NCBI GenBank assembly: GCA_947374705.1
Contig: CANCDA010000004.1
Location: 1-33,374 of the forward strand
Reading direction: 5' to 3'
Length of the DNA stretch: 33,374 nucleotides
Source: Comamonadaceae bacterium
GTDB taxonomy: Bacteria > Pseudomonadota > Gammaproteobacteria > Burkholderiales > Burkholderiaceae_C
A model generated the notes under the pieces. That model was not told the DNA's origin. It saw only the letters and a program-made list of their open reading frames with translations, and ran no database searches. Below, in pieces: positions 23,723 through 31,620 of this stretch (the first letter of the stretch is position 1; every line of letters starts with the position of its first letter). The position numbers and the translations under genes were made by a program.

Positions 23723-25255
23723 TTAAGAGTGGTAAGCCGTCTCGCCGTGCGAAGCGATATCAAGGCCTTCACGCTCTTCGTCGGCGCTGACACGCAGACC
23801 AATCGTCAAGTCCACCAGCTTGTAGGCCACATAAGACACCACACCCGACCAGACGATGGTGATCAGCACGGCCTTGGCCTGGATCCACACCTGTGCGGCA
23901 ATGGAGTAGTCCGCCTGAGCCACCATGCTGGCCGTGACCCAGTCACCCACAAAGCTGGGGCCACCGAGAGCGGGCGAGTTGAACACGCCGGTCAGCAAAG
24001 CGCCGACGATACCGCCGACACCGTGCACGCCGAACACGTCGAGCGAGTCGTCAGCACCCAGCATCTTCTTGAGGCCGTTAACGCCCCACAGGCAGACGAA
24101 ACCAGCCACCACGCCGATCACCAATGCACCACCGACGCCCACATTGCCTGCGGCTGGGGTGATGGCGACCAGACCGGCCACCGCACCCGAAGCAGCACCC
24201 AACATGGAGGCCTTGCCGCGCATCAGCGCCTCACCCAGACACCAGGCCAACACAGCCGCAGCGGTTGCACCAAAGGTGTTGATGAAGGCCAGGGCCGCAA
24301 AGCCATTGGCTTCCAGCGCCGAGCCTGCGTTGAAGCCAAACCAACCCACCCACAGCAGCGACGCACCGACCATGGTCATGGTCAGGTTGTGCGGTGCCAT
24401 GGACTCTTTGCCGTAGCCGATGCGTTTGCCCAGCATGAAAGCACCCACCAAGCCAGCGACAGCGGCGTTGATGTGCACCACCGTACCGCCTGCGAAGTCG
24501 AGCGCACCCATTTGCCAGATGTAGCCCGCAGTGCTGTTGACTTTGTCAACCACTTCTTTACTCAGGTAAGCATCAGGGCCGGCCCAGAACCACACCATGT
24601 GGGCAATCGGGGCGTAGCTGAAGGTGAACCACAGCACCATGAAGGCCAGCACGGCAGAGAACTTCATGCGCTCGGCGAACGCGCCCACAATCAATGCGCC
24701 GGTGATGCCAGCGAACGTGGCCTGGAAAGCGGCAAACACGATCTCAGGAATGACCACGCCTTTGCTGAAGGTCGCTGCGTTGGCAAACGTGCCCGCCGCG
24801 TTGTCCCAAATGCCCTTCATGAACAGACGATCAAAGCCACCAAAGAAAGCGCCGCCTTCGGTGAACGCCAAGCTGTAGCCATAGATGAACCACAGCACCA
24901 CGATCAGCGAGAAGGAGACCATGACTTGCATCAGCACGGACAGCATGTTTTTGCTGCGCACCAAACCGCCATAGAACAGCGCCAAGCCGGGGATGGCCAT
25001 CAAGATGACCAACAGGGTGGAGACCATCATCCAGGCGGTGTCGCCTTTGTTGGGCACCAGGACGGGTGCAGAAGCATCAGCCGCTGGTGCGGCAGCGGGT
25101 GCAGCCACAGCAGCAGCCGGAGCAGCAGCTTCAGCCGGTTTGGCTTCAGCAGGGGCCGAGGCGGCGGGGGCGGCAGCGGGGGCCTGGGCCATGGCAGCAG
25201 TGCCACCGACCAGCAAGCTCAATCCCAACGCGAGGGAAACGAGAAGTTTTTTCAT
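23723..25255 (-). CDS. amtB: Ammonium transporter AmtB with exported Ala/Pro-rich N-terminal extension
   Basis: The 510-residue protein opens with a signal peptide (about 1-23) and an Ala/Pro-rich linker (about 24-68). The 11-helix Amt core starts at VPNKGDTAWMMVSTLLVILMAIPGLALFYGGL. The D160-type aspartate is in DFAGG, the twin pore histidines are in GTVVHINAA and VFGVHGVGG, and the C-terminal cytoplasmic helix ends in GLRVSADEEREGLD. AmtB conducts ammonia across the inner membrane and is blocked by GlnK. The stop is 30 bases before a terminator. The linker is longer than the E. coli signal region. Confidence 0.96.
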   Translation of the reverse strand: MKKLLVSLALGLSLLVGGTAAMAQAPAAAPAASAPAEAKPAEAAAPAAAVAAPAAAPAADASAPVLVPNKGDTAWMMVSTLLVILMAIPGLALFYGGLVRSKNMLSVLMQVMVSFSLIVVLWFIYGYSLAFTEGGAFFGGFDRLFMKGIWDNAAGTFANAATFSKGVVIPEIVFAAFQATFAGITGALIVGAFAERMKFSAVLAFMVLWFTFSYAPIAHMVWFWAGPDAYLSKEVVDKVNSTAGYIWQMGALDFAGGTVVHINAAVAGLVGAFMLGKRIGYGKESMAPHNLTMTMVGASLLWVGWFGFNAGSALEANGFAALAFINTFGATAAAVLAWCLGEALMRGKASMLGAASGAVAGLVAITPAAGNVGVGGALVIGVVAGFVCLWGVNGLKKMLGADDSLDVFGVHGVGGIVGALLTGVFNSPALGGPSFVGDWVTASMVAQADYSIAAQVWIQAKAVLITIVWSGVVSYVAYKLVDLTIGLRVSADEEREGLDIASHGETAYHS

Positions 25256-25275
25256 TTTTAAGTTCTCTTGATTAT

Positions 25276-25614
25276 TTAGAGGGCTTCTTTGCCGGTCTCG
25301 CCGGTACGAATGCGCACCACCTGCTCCAGGTTGTACACAAAAATCTTGCCATCGCCAATCTTGCCAGTGCGCGCAGCACCTTCGACGGCTTCAATGACGC
25401 GGTCCACCAGGGCGTCATCGATCGCGGCTTCGATCTTGACCTTGGGCAAAAAGTCCACCACGTACTCTGCACCACGGTACAGCTCGGTATGGCCTTTTTG
25501 ACGACCGAAGCCTTTGACTTCGGTCACGGTGATGCCCTGCACGCCGATGGCCGAGAGGGCTTCACGCACCTCGTCGAGCTTGAACGGTTTGATGATGGCG
25601 GTGACAAGTTTCAT
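25276..25614 (-). CDS. glnK: PII nitrogen regulatory protein GlnK
   Basis: The 112-residue trimeric signal protein has the PII opening MKLVTAIIKPFKLDEVREAL and the T-loop GFGRQKGHTELYRGAEYVVDFLPK with uridylylation target Y51. The B-loop TGKIGDGKIFV and C-loop VRIRTGETGKEAL bind ATP/ADP and 2-oxoglutarate. GlnK blocks AmtB when nitrogen is plentiful. It lies 20 bases before amtB and 30 bases after the porin gene, in one operon under a sigma-54-type promoter. Confidence 0.97.
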   Translation of the reverse strand: MKLVTAIIKPFKLDEVREALSAIGVQGITVTEVKGFGRQKGHTELYRGAEYVVDFLPKVKIEAAIDDALVDRVIEAVEGAARTGKIGDGKIFVYNLEQVVRIRTGETGKEAL

Positions 25615-25644
25615 GTTTTCTCCTTGGGAGTTGAGTCGTTGGAC

Positions 25645-26487
25645 TTAGAAGCTGTATTTCACGCCCACGACAGCGGCATTGCTACCCAGGAAGCGGTTCA
25701 AGTTGCTGTTGTTGGCAATGGGGGTGGTTTGGTAGAAGCCACGGTCTTTGGCATCGGTGCCCACAGCCGCCAGAGTTGCTGACCAGCCATTGCCAAAGTC
25801 TTTGGCCAGGGTCAACGAGTAATCGGTGTAATTGGCGGCTGAGCCGTCAGTCACAGCAGGAACGCCCACAGCGCCAGCAAAGTTCTGGTTCGGCACGGTT
25901 TGACGACCGATATGCGGGGTCAGTGTGTAGCCATTGCCGAGGTCAAAGTTGGCAGCCAGTTCCATATAGCGGCTGCCATTGGAGTTCAAGTTACCCAGGA
26001 AATCGCCCATGCTTTGCGAGTACTTGAAGCTGATGATGTTGTAAGACAGACCCACATAGAACTCGTTTGTGTCAGCTTTAGAGAATCCACCGAAACCAGG
26101 CGTACCCGCAGCGCCGGAGTTGTTGCCTGGGTACATGTAAGCGATCACGCCAAGGTCATAACCCAGACCCGGCATGATTTCGCCTTTGTAGCCACCATAC
26201 AGATCAACTTCATAATCGCCTTGGGTTGCAGCGTTGAAATCTTTGACCCAGTTCACATTGCTGGCCCAAGCGCCTAAATACACACCACTCTTGTGTGCGA
26301 AATCAACGCCGCCTTGAATAGCGGGCTTGCCAGAGGTCTGCTCAATGCCACGGAAGCGGTACTGGCTCACGACACCCACGTTGTAAGCGAGCGTGTAATC
26401 AGGCACGGGGGCGGCAGCTTGGGCCAGGGCGGCGGTGCTGGCGATCAGGGCCAGGGCGGCCAGGGCGGTTTTAGACTTCAGGTTCAT
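25645..26487 (-). CDS. TorF-family putative outer-membrane porin
   Basis: The 280-residue precursor has a signal peptide (MNLKSKTALAALALIASTAALAQ) followed by a beta-barrel rich in aromatic-polar alternation. The family opening YTLAYNVGVVSQYRFRGIEQTSGKPAIQGGVDFAHKSGVYLGAWASNV is typical of the TIGR02001/TorF group. It ends in the outer-membrane signature VVGVKYSF with a C-terminal phenylalanine. The ATG at 26487 has a GGAG site 9 bases upstream; longer starts add only non-homologous residues. Its place before glnK-amtB suggests a nitrogen-source channel, but its substrate is not established. Confidence 0.88.
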   Translation of the reverse strand: MNLKSKTALAALALIASTAALAQAAAPVPDYTLAYNVGVVSQYRFRGIEQTSGKPAIQGGVDFAHKSGVYLGAWASNVNWVKDFNAATQGDYEVDLYGGYKGEIMPGLGYDLGVIAYMYPGNNSGAAGTPGFGGFSKADTNEFYVGLSYNIISFKYSQSMGDFLGNLNSNGSRYMELAANFDLGNGYTLTPHIGRQTVPNQNFAGAVGVPAVTDGSAANYTDYSLTLAKDFGNGWSATLAAVGTDAKDRGFYQTTPIANNSNLNRFLGSNAAVVGVKYSF

Positions 26488-26545
26488 TAGAAATACTCCA
26501 AGTTTCAAGTTAAAAAAACGGTTTTATCGAAGACACGGCAATAGA

Positions 26546-26562
26546 TGCACAAACTATGCCAA
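26546..26562 (-). promoter_or_regulatory. Candidate sigma-54 (-24/-12) promoter of the torF-glnK-amtB operon
   Basis: On the minus strand: TTGGCATAGTTTGTGCA. GG and GC are separated by exactly 10 bases, and it matches the consensus TTGGCAC-N5-TTGCA except for CAT instead of CAC and GTGC instead of TTGC. Predicted transcription starts about 12 bases on, leaving a leader of about 48 bases before the porin ATG. Sigma-54 control of glnK-amtB is well established in proteobacteria. Confidence 0.75.
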
Positions 26563-26623
26563 TCAAATTCTTTTCAACTTTATGCCAAGTCATTCCCCCA
26601 AAGTAAGGGTTTTCCGCTAATAT

Positions 26624-26672
26624 GGCTGTACAAATACACAGCCTGCATTGTTATGGTGCGCTAAGTGCACCA
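26624..26672. promoter_or_regulatory. Two inverted repeats upstream of the sigma-54 promoter (possible enhancer site)
   Basis: GGCTGT-N8-ACAGCC (26624-26643) and TGGTGC-N7-GCACCA (26654-26672) lie about 60-125 bases upstream of the -12/-24 element, where NtrC-type enhancers sit. A further TGCACC half-site is at 26688-26693. NtrC sites usually read TGCAC...GTGCA, so the second dyad has inverted half-site order and the match is only suggestive. The comM gene starts just beyond, at 26712. Confidence 0.4.
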
Positions 26673-26711
26673 ATCACCGAAGAGTGATGCACCTTTTTGG
26701 AGGAATCCCCC

Positions 26712-28247
26712 ATGAGCCTTTCTTTGGTGCAAAGCCGAGCCCTGCTGGGGCTGGACGCCGCCGCCGTCACCGTCGAGGTGCATCTGGCCAACGGTCTGCC
26801 CAGCTTCACGCTGGTGGGGCTGGCGGACGTGGAGGTGAAAGAAGCGCGCGAGCGGGTGCGCTCAGCCATTCAGAACGCGGGTTTGGAATTTCCCAATAAC
26901 AAACGCATCACCGTCAACTTGGCGCCCGCCGATCTACCCAAAGACTCGGGCCGCTTTGACCTGCCCATCGCCCTGGGCATTTTGGCCGCCAGTGGGCAGA
27001 TTGACACCACGCGGTTGGCCGGTCATGAGTTCGCGGGGGAGCTGTCGCTCTCCGGCGAATTGCGCCCGGTGCGCGGCGCGCTGGCCATGGCGTTGGCCCT
27101 GCACCAGGGTCAGGTGCTCACGCGTTTGGTGTTGCCACCGGGCAGCGCCGAAGAAGCCGCGCTCGTGCCCGACGCCCAGGTGTATCGGGCTCGCCATTTG
27201 CTGGACGTGGTGCAGCAGTTCTTGCCCGCCAGCTCAGACGCCGAACCGCTGCCCCCCAGCGAGGGCTGGTCGCGCATCGCCAGCACCCCGCCCAACACCC
27301 ATGCCCACTACGCCGACCTGAGCGATGTGAAGGGCCAAACCGGGGCCAAACGTGCCCTGGAAATTGCGGCCGCCGGGGGCCACAGCCTGCTGCTCAGCGG
27401 CCCGCCGGGCTCGGGCAAGTCCATGCTGGCGCAGCGCTTTGCCGGGCTGCTGCCTGCCATGTCCACGCTAGAAGCCTTGCAGAGTGCCGCCATCTCCAGC
27501 CTGGGTGGACGCTTTGCCATGGCGCACTGGGGCCAGCGCCCCACCGCCAGCCCGCACCACACGGCCAGCGCCGTGGCCTTGGTGGGGGGCGGCTCGCCGC
27601 CGCGTCCCGGTGAAATTTCTTTGGCACACCACGGCGTGCTTTTTCTGGACGAGCTGCCCGAGTTCCCCCGCTCGGCGCTAGAGGCGCTGCGTGAGCCACT
27701 GGAGACCGGCCACATCACCATCTCGCGCGCCGCACGGCGGGCCGAGTTCCCTGCCCGCTTCCAGCTGGTGGCCGCCATGAACCCCTGCCCCTGCGGCTAC
27801 CTGGGCGCGTCCCAGCGCGCTTGCCGCTGCACGCCCGACCAAGTCCACCGCTACCAGGGGCGCTTGAGCGGCCCACTGCTAGACCGCATTGACCTGCACG
27901 TCAGCGTGTCGGCCCTGCCTGCGGATGAGTTGCTGCAAGCCGTGCCGGGTGAGCCCACGGCGGACATTCGTGAGCGCTGCCACGCCGCCCGTGGCCGTGC
28001 ACTAGCGCGCCAAGGTAAAACCAACCAAGCCCTGGCCGGCCAAGAGATTGACGAGCACGCCGCGCTGGACGACGCCGCACTCAAGTTCCTCCACATCGCC
28101 GCCACCCGCCTGGCCTGGTCGGCCCGTGGCACGCACCGCACGCTCAAGGTGGCGCGCACCATTGCCGATCTGGCCAGCTCTGAGCACATCACCGTGGCGC
28201 ACTTGGCTGAGGCCATGCAGTACCGACCTATGGCGCGCAACGCTTAG
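26712..28247 (+). CDS. comM: YifB/ComM-family Mg-chelatase-like AAA+ ATPase
   Basis: The 511-residue protein has an N-terminal Lon-like domain (SLSLVQSRALLGLDAAAVTVEVHL), a central AAA+ module and a C-terminal Mg-chelatase domain. Walker A GPPGSGKS is at about 230-237, Walker B is in GVLFLDELPEF, and AAMNPCPCGYLG with CRC is the cysteine-containing insert typical of ComM. ComM is a hexameric helicase that promotes branch migration during natural transformation. A strong GGAGG site 8 bases before the ATG fixes the start at 26712. It is convergent with the nucleotidyltransferase gene, 7 bases apart. Confidence 0.95.
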   Translation: MSLSLVQSRALLGLDAAAVTVEVHLANGLPSFTLVGLADVEVKEARERVRSAIQNAGLEFPNNKRITVNLAPADLPKDSGRFDLPIALGILAASGQIDTTRLAGHEFAGELSLSGELRPVRGALAMALALHQGQVLTRLVLPPGSAEEAALVPDAQVYRARHLLDVVQQFLPASSDAEPLPPSEGWSRIASTPPNTHAHYADLSDVKGQTGAKRALEIAAAGGHSLLLSGPPGSGKSMLAQRFAGLLPAMSTLEALQSAAISSLGGRFAMAHWGQRPTASPHHTASAVALVGGGSPPRPGEISLAHHGVLFLDELPEFPRSALEALREPLETGHITISRAARRAEFPARFQLVAAMNPCPCGYLGASQRACRCTPDQVHRYQGRLSGPLLDRIDLHVSVSALPADELLQAVPGEPTADIRERCHAARGRALARQGKTNQALAGQEIDEHAALDDAALKFLHIAATRLAWSARGTHRTLKVARTIADLASSEHITVAHLAEAMQYRPMARNA

Positions 28248-28254
28248 CGTTCAC

Positions 28255-28596
28255 TCACATCAAAGGCAAGCGTTCCGCCAACACACGCGGAGCGATGCCG
28301 GGCGACAGACGTGACGCCTCGACCACATCCACGCGGAACGGCAAGTCACTGGCTTCAAACGCATCGGCCAAATCGGCACGGGCGCGCCAGTCCAACGCTT
28401 GAGGGGCGTCAATCAAGAGGTCAAGGTCTGAGAAAGGCCGTGCCTGGCCCGTGGCACGGGAGCCAAAAACCCAGGCATGTACATCGTGGTCGCCGACTGG
28501 CCACTGCAATACGCGGCTCAAAATATCGCGCACTGCTTGGGCCTGTTCGGGGCTCAAAAAAATGCCGCTACGGTTGCCCATAGATGCTGTGCTCAT
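28255..28596 (-). CDS. MNT-type nucleotidyltransferase (MntA/HI0073-like antitoxin)
   Basis: The 113-residue minimal nucleotidyltransferase has the signature G-S-x10-D-x-D exactly: G45-S46 and D57-L-D59 in FGSRATGQARPFSDLDLL, with the third catalytic aspartate at D90 (RVDVVE). MntA-type antitoxins modify a tyrosine of their HEPN partner with AMP and silence it. The ATG shares one base with the upstream HEPN stop (TGATG), a tight translational coupling typical of such pairs. It is the last gene of the operon and converges with comM. Confidence 0.85.
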   Translation of the reverse strand: MSTASMGNRSGIFLSPEQAQAVRDILSRVLQWPVGDHDVHAWVFGSRATGQARPFSDLDLLIDAPQALDWRARADLADAFEASDLPFRVDVVEASRLSPGIAPRVLAERLPLM

Positions 28597-29054
28597 CAGG
28601 CGTCCCCAGGTGCGGGCGTGGTATCGGGTGATGGCGCGGTCATCACATGCAGATGCGCCAGCAACTTGTGGGCTTCTTCAGCAAAGGCCAAGGCCCCCAG
28701 CGCCACCGCTTGGGCGCGTTCTTCGTCGTAGGCGTGGCTGGTGCCGTTGCGCAGATCACGCCAACGCCGCCAAGCATCCAGTGACATGGGAAAACCTGCG
28801 TCCATAGCGCGGCGAATCAGGTCGTTAAAGCTCAAATCGCGAACCAAATCAGCAGACTCCGCACGTTCAATCAACACCCTGCGCGCAGCACGCACAGACA
28901 GCTCGTAGCTGAATTCAAAGCTTTGAATCACAGAGGAACGCAAATGAGGTTTGAGTGGGTCACCCTCTGCTCTTTCTTGCCAAAACGTAATGGCTTCGCT
29001 GAGCTGCGCCAAGGCTTTGCGCAGCGTGTTCAGGTCAATGGGTGCGGCAGTCAT
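28596..29054 (-). CDS. HEPN-domain protein (HI0074/HepT-like toxin)
   Basis: From the ATG at 29054 the protein has 152 residues and is mainly helical. The HEPN motif R-x4-H-x-Y is seen at R102-N-G-T-S-H107-A-Y109, inside WRDLRNGTSHAY. In HepT toxins the R and H form the RNase site and the tyrosine is the residue modified by MntA. The family name in databases is usually nucleotidyltransferase substrate-binding protein. A GTG at 29102 would extend it by 16 residues and overlap the MFS stop (GTGA). It may be translated with the upstream MFS gene. Function is inferred from motif and pairing. Confidence 0.83.
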   Translation of the reverse strand: MTAAPIDLNTLRKALAQLSEAITFWQERAEGDPLKPHLRSSVIQSFEFSYELSVRAARRVLIERAESADLVRDLSFNDLIRRAMDAGFPMSLDAWRRWRDLRNGTSHAYDEERAQAVALGALAFAEEAHKLLAHLHVMTAPSPDTTPAPGDA

Positions 29055-29098
29055 GGCGTCATGGTAGCAGTGGTTGGGCTTGATGTCCGCTTCAGCGC

Positions 29099-30307
29099 TC
29101 ACGCCAAATGCATAAACGCATCACGCCGTTTCAGCACCTGGGCGAAGGCCCAACCCATAGCGAACATGAGCGCAGCGCTCAGGGCAATCACCCAGGACGA
29201 GCCAATGCGCCCGATGAGGGCTGCTGCCAGCAGCACGCCGACGGATTGCCCTGTGAACAGGGCCATGGCAAACAGCGACACTGCCGTGCCGCGGGCGGCC
29301 GGGGCCATTTGCGTGGCATTGATCTGCATGGTGTTGTGAAACATGAAGAAACCAAAGCCCGCCACCGGACTGGCCAGTGCCGCAGGTACCCAGTGTGGCG
29401 TGAAGGCCAGCACCAAGCACGACAAACCGAGCAAACCCACGCCACCGACCACCAGCCCCGGCTCACCCAAACGCGCAATCAAGTGTCGCGCCACGGCCAT
29501 ATAGACCATGCCGCCCAGCCCAAACAGCGCCACAATGGCCCCGGCGGCTGAGAGTGACACGCCCAGCTCATGGTGCAAATGCGAAGGCCAGATGGCCATC
29601 ACCCCAAAGCCCACCGCGCCCTCCACCAAGGCCACCGTCAACACGATGCGAGACCAACCGCCGGTCAGAATCATCAGCGCCTGCTTTACAAAACCGGGTC
29701 GCACCACGGGCTCGACGTCAACAGCGGGTGCGGCGTCGGCTTGCTGGCGTTGCCACTCCAACCAGAGCAAAGTGCCGACGACGGCAAACAACAGCGCCAT
29801 ACCCGCAAAGGCCCAGCGCCAACCCACAAAGTCAGTGAACAGGCCACCCACCAGTTGCCCGCCCGCAATGCCCAGCGTGGTACCCAATCCCACCCGCGCC
29901 AGCGTGGCTTGGCGGTGCTCGTAGTCCACCACGTCACCAATCCACGCCATGGACAGCGGAATGATGGCCGCTGCACCCAGCGCCACCAAAATGCGTGCGA
30001 ACAGCAGCATGTTCAGGCTGGCCGCAAACACCGCTACGGCACTGCCCACGCTGCACGCCAAGGTGGCCAGCGCGACGATGCGGAACTTGCCCTTGCGGTC
30101 ACCCAGCGGGCCGTAAACCAGTTGCGACAGGCCATAGACCACGGCAAAAAAAGACACCACTTGCGCTGCCTGCGTGAGCGAAACCGAGAACTCGCGCGCC
30201 AGCTCGGGCAGCATGGCGTCACACACGCGCTGCGCCACCATGCTGGCGAAGGTGGCAAAGGACAACAGTAAGACGGAGCGTTGCGTAGCGGCGGAAAGAT
30301 GGGTCAT
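29099..30307 (-). CDS. MFS transporter (drug/sugar-type DHA1-like)
   Basis: The 402-residue membrane protein has 12 predicted helices and the DHA1-type signature in the loop between helices 2 and 3 (YGLSQLVYGPLGDRKGKFRIV) and again between helices 8 and 9 (less conserved). The acidic-basic pattern GDRKGKFR is the classic MFS motif A. The N-terminus is MTHLSAATQRSVLLLSFATFASM; the ATG at 30307 is preferred over a TTG 15 bases upstream. The substrate is unknown. The gene is divergent from another MFS gene with a 55-base gap, and its stop touches the start region of the HEPN gene. Confidence 0.9.
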   Translation of the reverse strand: MTHLSAATQRSVLLLSFATFASMVAQRVCDAMLPELAREFSVSLTQAAQVVSFFAVVYGLSQLVYGPLGDRKGKFRIVALATLACSVGSAVAVFAASLNMLLFARILVALGAAAIIPLSMAWIGDVVDYEHRQATLARVGLGTTLGIAGGQLVGGLFTDFVGWRWAFAGMALLFAVVGTLLWLEWQRQQADAAPAVDVEPVVRPGFVKQALMILTGGWSRIVLTVALVEGAVGFGVMAIWPSHLHHELGVSLSAAGAIVALFGLGGMVYMAVARHLIARLGEPGLVVGGVGLLGLSCLVLAFTPHWVPAALASPVAGFGFFMFHNTMQINATQMAPAARGTAVSLFAMALFTGQSVGVLLAAALIGRIGSSWVIALSAALMFAMGWAFAQVLKRRDAFMHLA

Positions 30308-30362
30308 GCGAATGGGGGTCAATGAACAGGCGAATCAACGGTCGGCTCATCATAATCGGCGC

Positions 30363-31619
30363 ATGTCTCACACCCCTGCTGTTGCCCACCCTGCTACGCC
30401 TGTTCCCGCGTCTCGTCTGATCGGCTGGCTCTCGCTGGCGCAGCTCATCACCTGGGGCAGTGTGTTCTACACCTTTGCGCTGCTGATGGCACCCATCGAA
30501 CGCGAGCTGGGCCTGAGCCGCGCGCAAGCCTCTCTCGGTTTCAGTTTGGCCCTGCTGGCCGAGGGGCTGCTGGCCTACCCGGTGGGGCGCTGGATTGACC
30601 AGGGCCATGAGCGCGTGGTGATGACGGGCGGCTCGCTCTTGGTGGGTGCATGTCTGCTGCTGCACAGCGGCATCAACAGCGCCCTGGGCTTTTACGCGGT
30701 GTGGCTCGGCCTGGGCGCAGGTCTAGCAGCCACGCTTTACCCGCCTGCATTTGCGGTACTCACACGGCGCTACCCACATAACTACCGGCGCGCCATCATC
30801 ACGCTGACTTTTTTAGGCGGGTTGGCTAGCACCGTCTTCATTCCTTTGTCGGCCTGGTTGATCGCCACCCTGGGCTGGCGCCATGCGCTGTGGGTACTGG
30901 CGGCGATGCATCTGTTTCTTTGCGCGCCGCTGCACGCCTGGCTGCTGCGCCATGCACCTGCTGCTGGACAGTCAGCACTCAACGCATCGAACGCGCCGCC
31001 CACAAGACGCGCCAAGACGCCGCGCACCGCGCTGGGGCAACACCTGTGGAGCGCCCCTTTTATGTTGATCGGCGTCTTCATTGTGCTGCTGATGGCCGCC
31101 ACCGCCGCCTTGCCCGCGCACCTGGTGAGCCTGCTGCGGGAAAACCAGTTGCCCGAGGCTTGGGTGCTGACCACCGTGGCCAGCATCGGCATTTTGCAAG
31201 TACTGGGCCGAGCTTTGATGTATTTCTTTGAACACCATGTGGATTTGCACCAGGTCAACCGCCTCGTCCCCACTTTGATTCCGCTGGGCTTGGCCGCGCT
31301 CTTGATCGCACCGATGTGGGAGAGTGCCCACGCCTTTGGGGTGCTTCTGTTTGTGCTCTTGTATGGCCTGGGCAATGGCATGCTCACCATCGTCAAAGGC
31401 ACAGCCGTGGCCGAGTACATCAACCGGGAACACGTGGCCACACTCAACGGCGCGCTCGGTCTGCCCACGGCGCTGGCACGCGCCGCCGCACCGCTGCTCA
31501 TGGGTGGGTTGTGGAGCCCCGCCTTGGGCTACACCGCAGGCCTGTGGCTTTTGCTGATCATCAGCGTGTTGGGTGTGGCCGCGTTGATGCTGGCGCAGCG
31601 CCTGGCAACGCGGGGTTAA
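30363..31619 (+). CDS. MFS transporter (OFA/CynX-like)
   Basis: The 418-residue protein has 12 predicted helices, opening RLIGWLSLAQLITWGSVFYTFALLMAPIERELGLSRAQASLGFSLALL, a pattern of OFA and CynX-type permeases. The motif-A-like loop is YPVGRWIDQGHER. Helix 6-7 are joined by a basic, low-complexity loop (about 195-225). The ATG at 30363 follows a CATAAT -10-like hexamer by a few bases and lacks a Shine-Dalgarno, so a very short leader is possible. The longer frame back to 30174 runs into the divergent gene and is not used. Substrate unknown; organic anions are a family guess. Confidence 0.87.
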   Translation: MSHTPAVAHPATPVPASRLIGWLSLAQLITWGSVFYTFALLMAPIERELGLSRAQASLGFSLALLAEGLLAYPVGRWIDQGHERVVMTGGSLLVGACLLLHSGINSALGFYAVWLGLGAGLAATLYPPAFAVLTRRYPHNYRRAIITLTFLGGLASTVFIPLSAWLIATLGWRHALWVLAAMHLFLCAPLHAWLLRHAPAAGQSALNASNAPPTRRAKTPRTALGQHLWSAPFMLIGVFIVLLMAATAALPAHLVSLLRENQLPEAWVLTTVASIGILQVLGRALMYFFEHHVDLHQVNRLVPTLIPLGLAALLIAPMWESAHAFGVLLFVLLYGLGNGMLTIVKGTAVAEYINREHVATLNGALGLPTALARAAAPLLMGGLWSPALGYTAGLWLLLIISVLGVAALMLAQRLATRG

Positions 31620-31620
31620 A

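Noticed and set aside
23729..25261. Antisense open frame (510 codons) opposite amtB
   Set aside because: It mirrors the amtB reading frame codon by codon and has no recognisable domain; amtB is well supported.
28239..28251. AACGCT-T-AGCGTT palindrome over the comM stop
   Set aside because: A one-base loop cannot form a hairpin terminator and the sequence is part of the coding end; probably chance.
30174..30362. Long N-terminal extension of the MFS gene at 30363
   Set aside because: It overlaps the divergent MFS gene and is Arg/Asn-rich without a membrane segment; the ATG at 30363 precedes the first helix.
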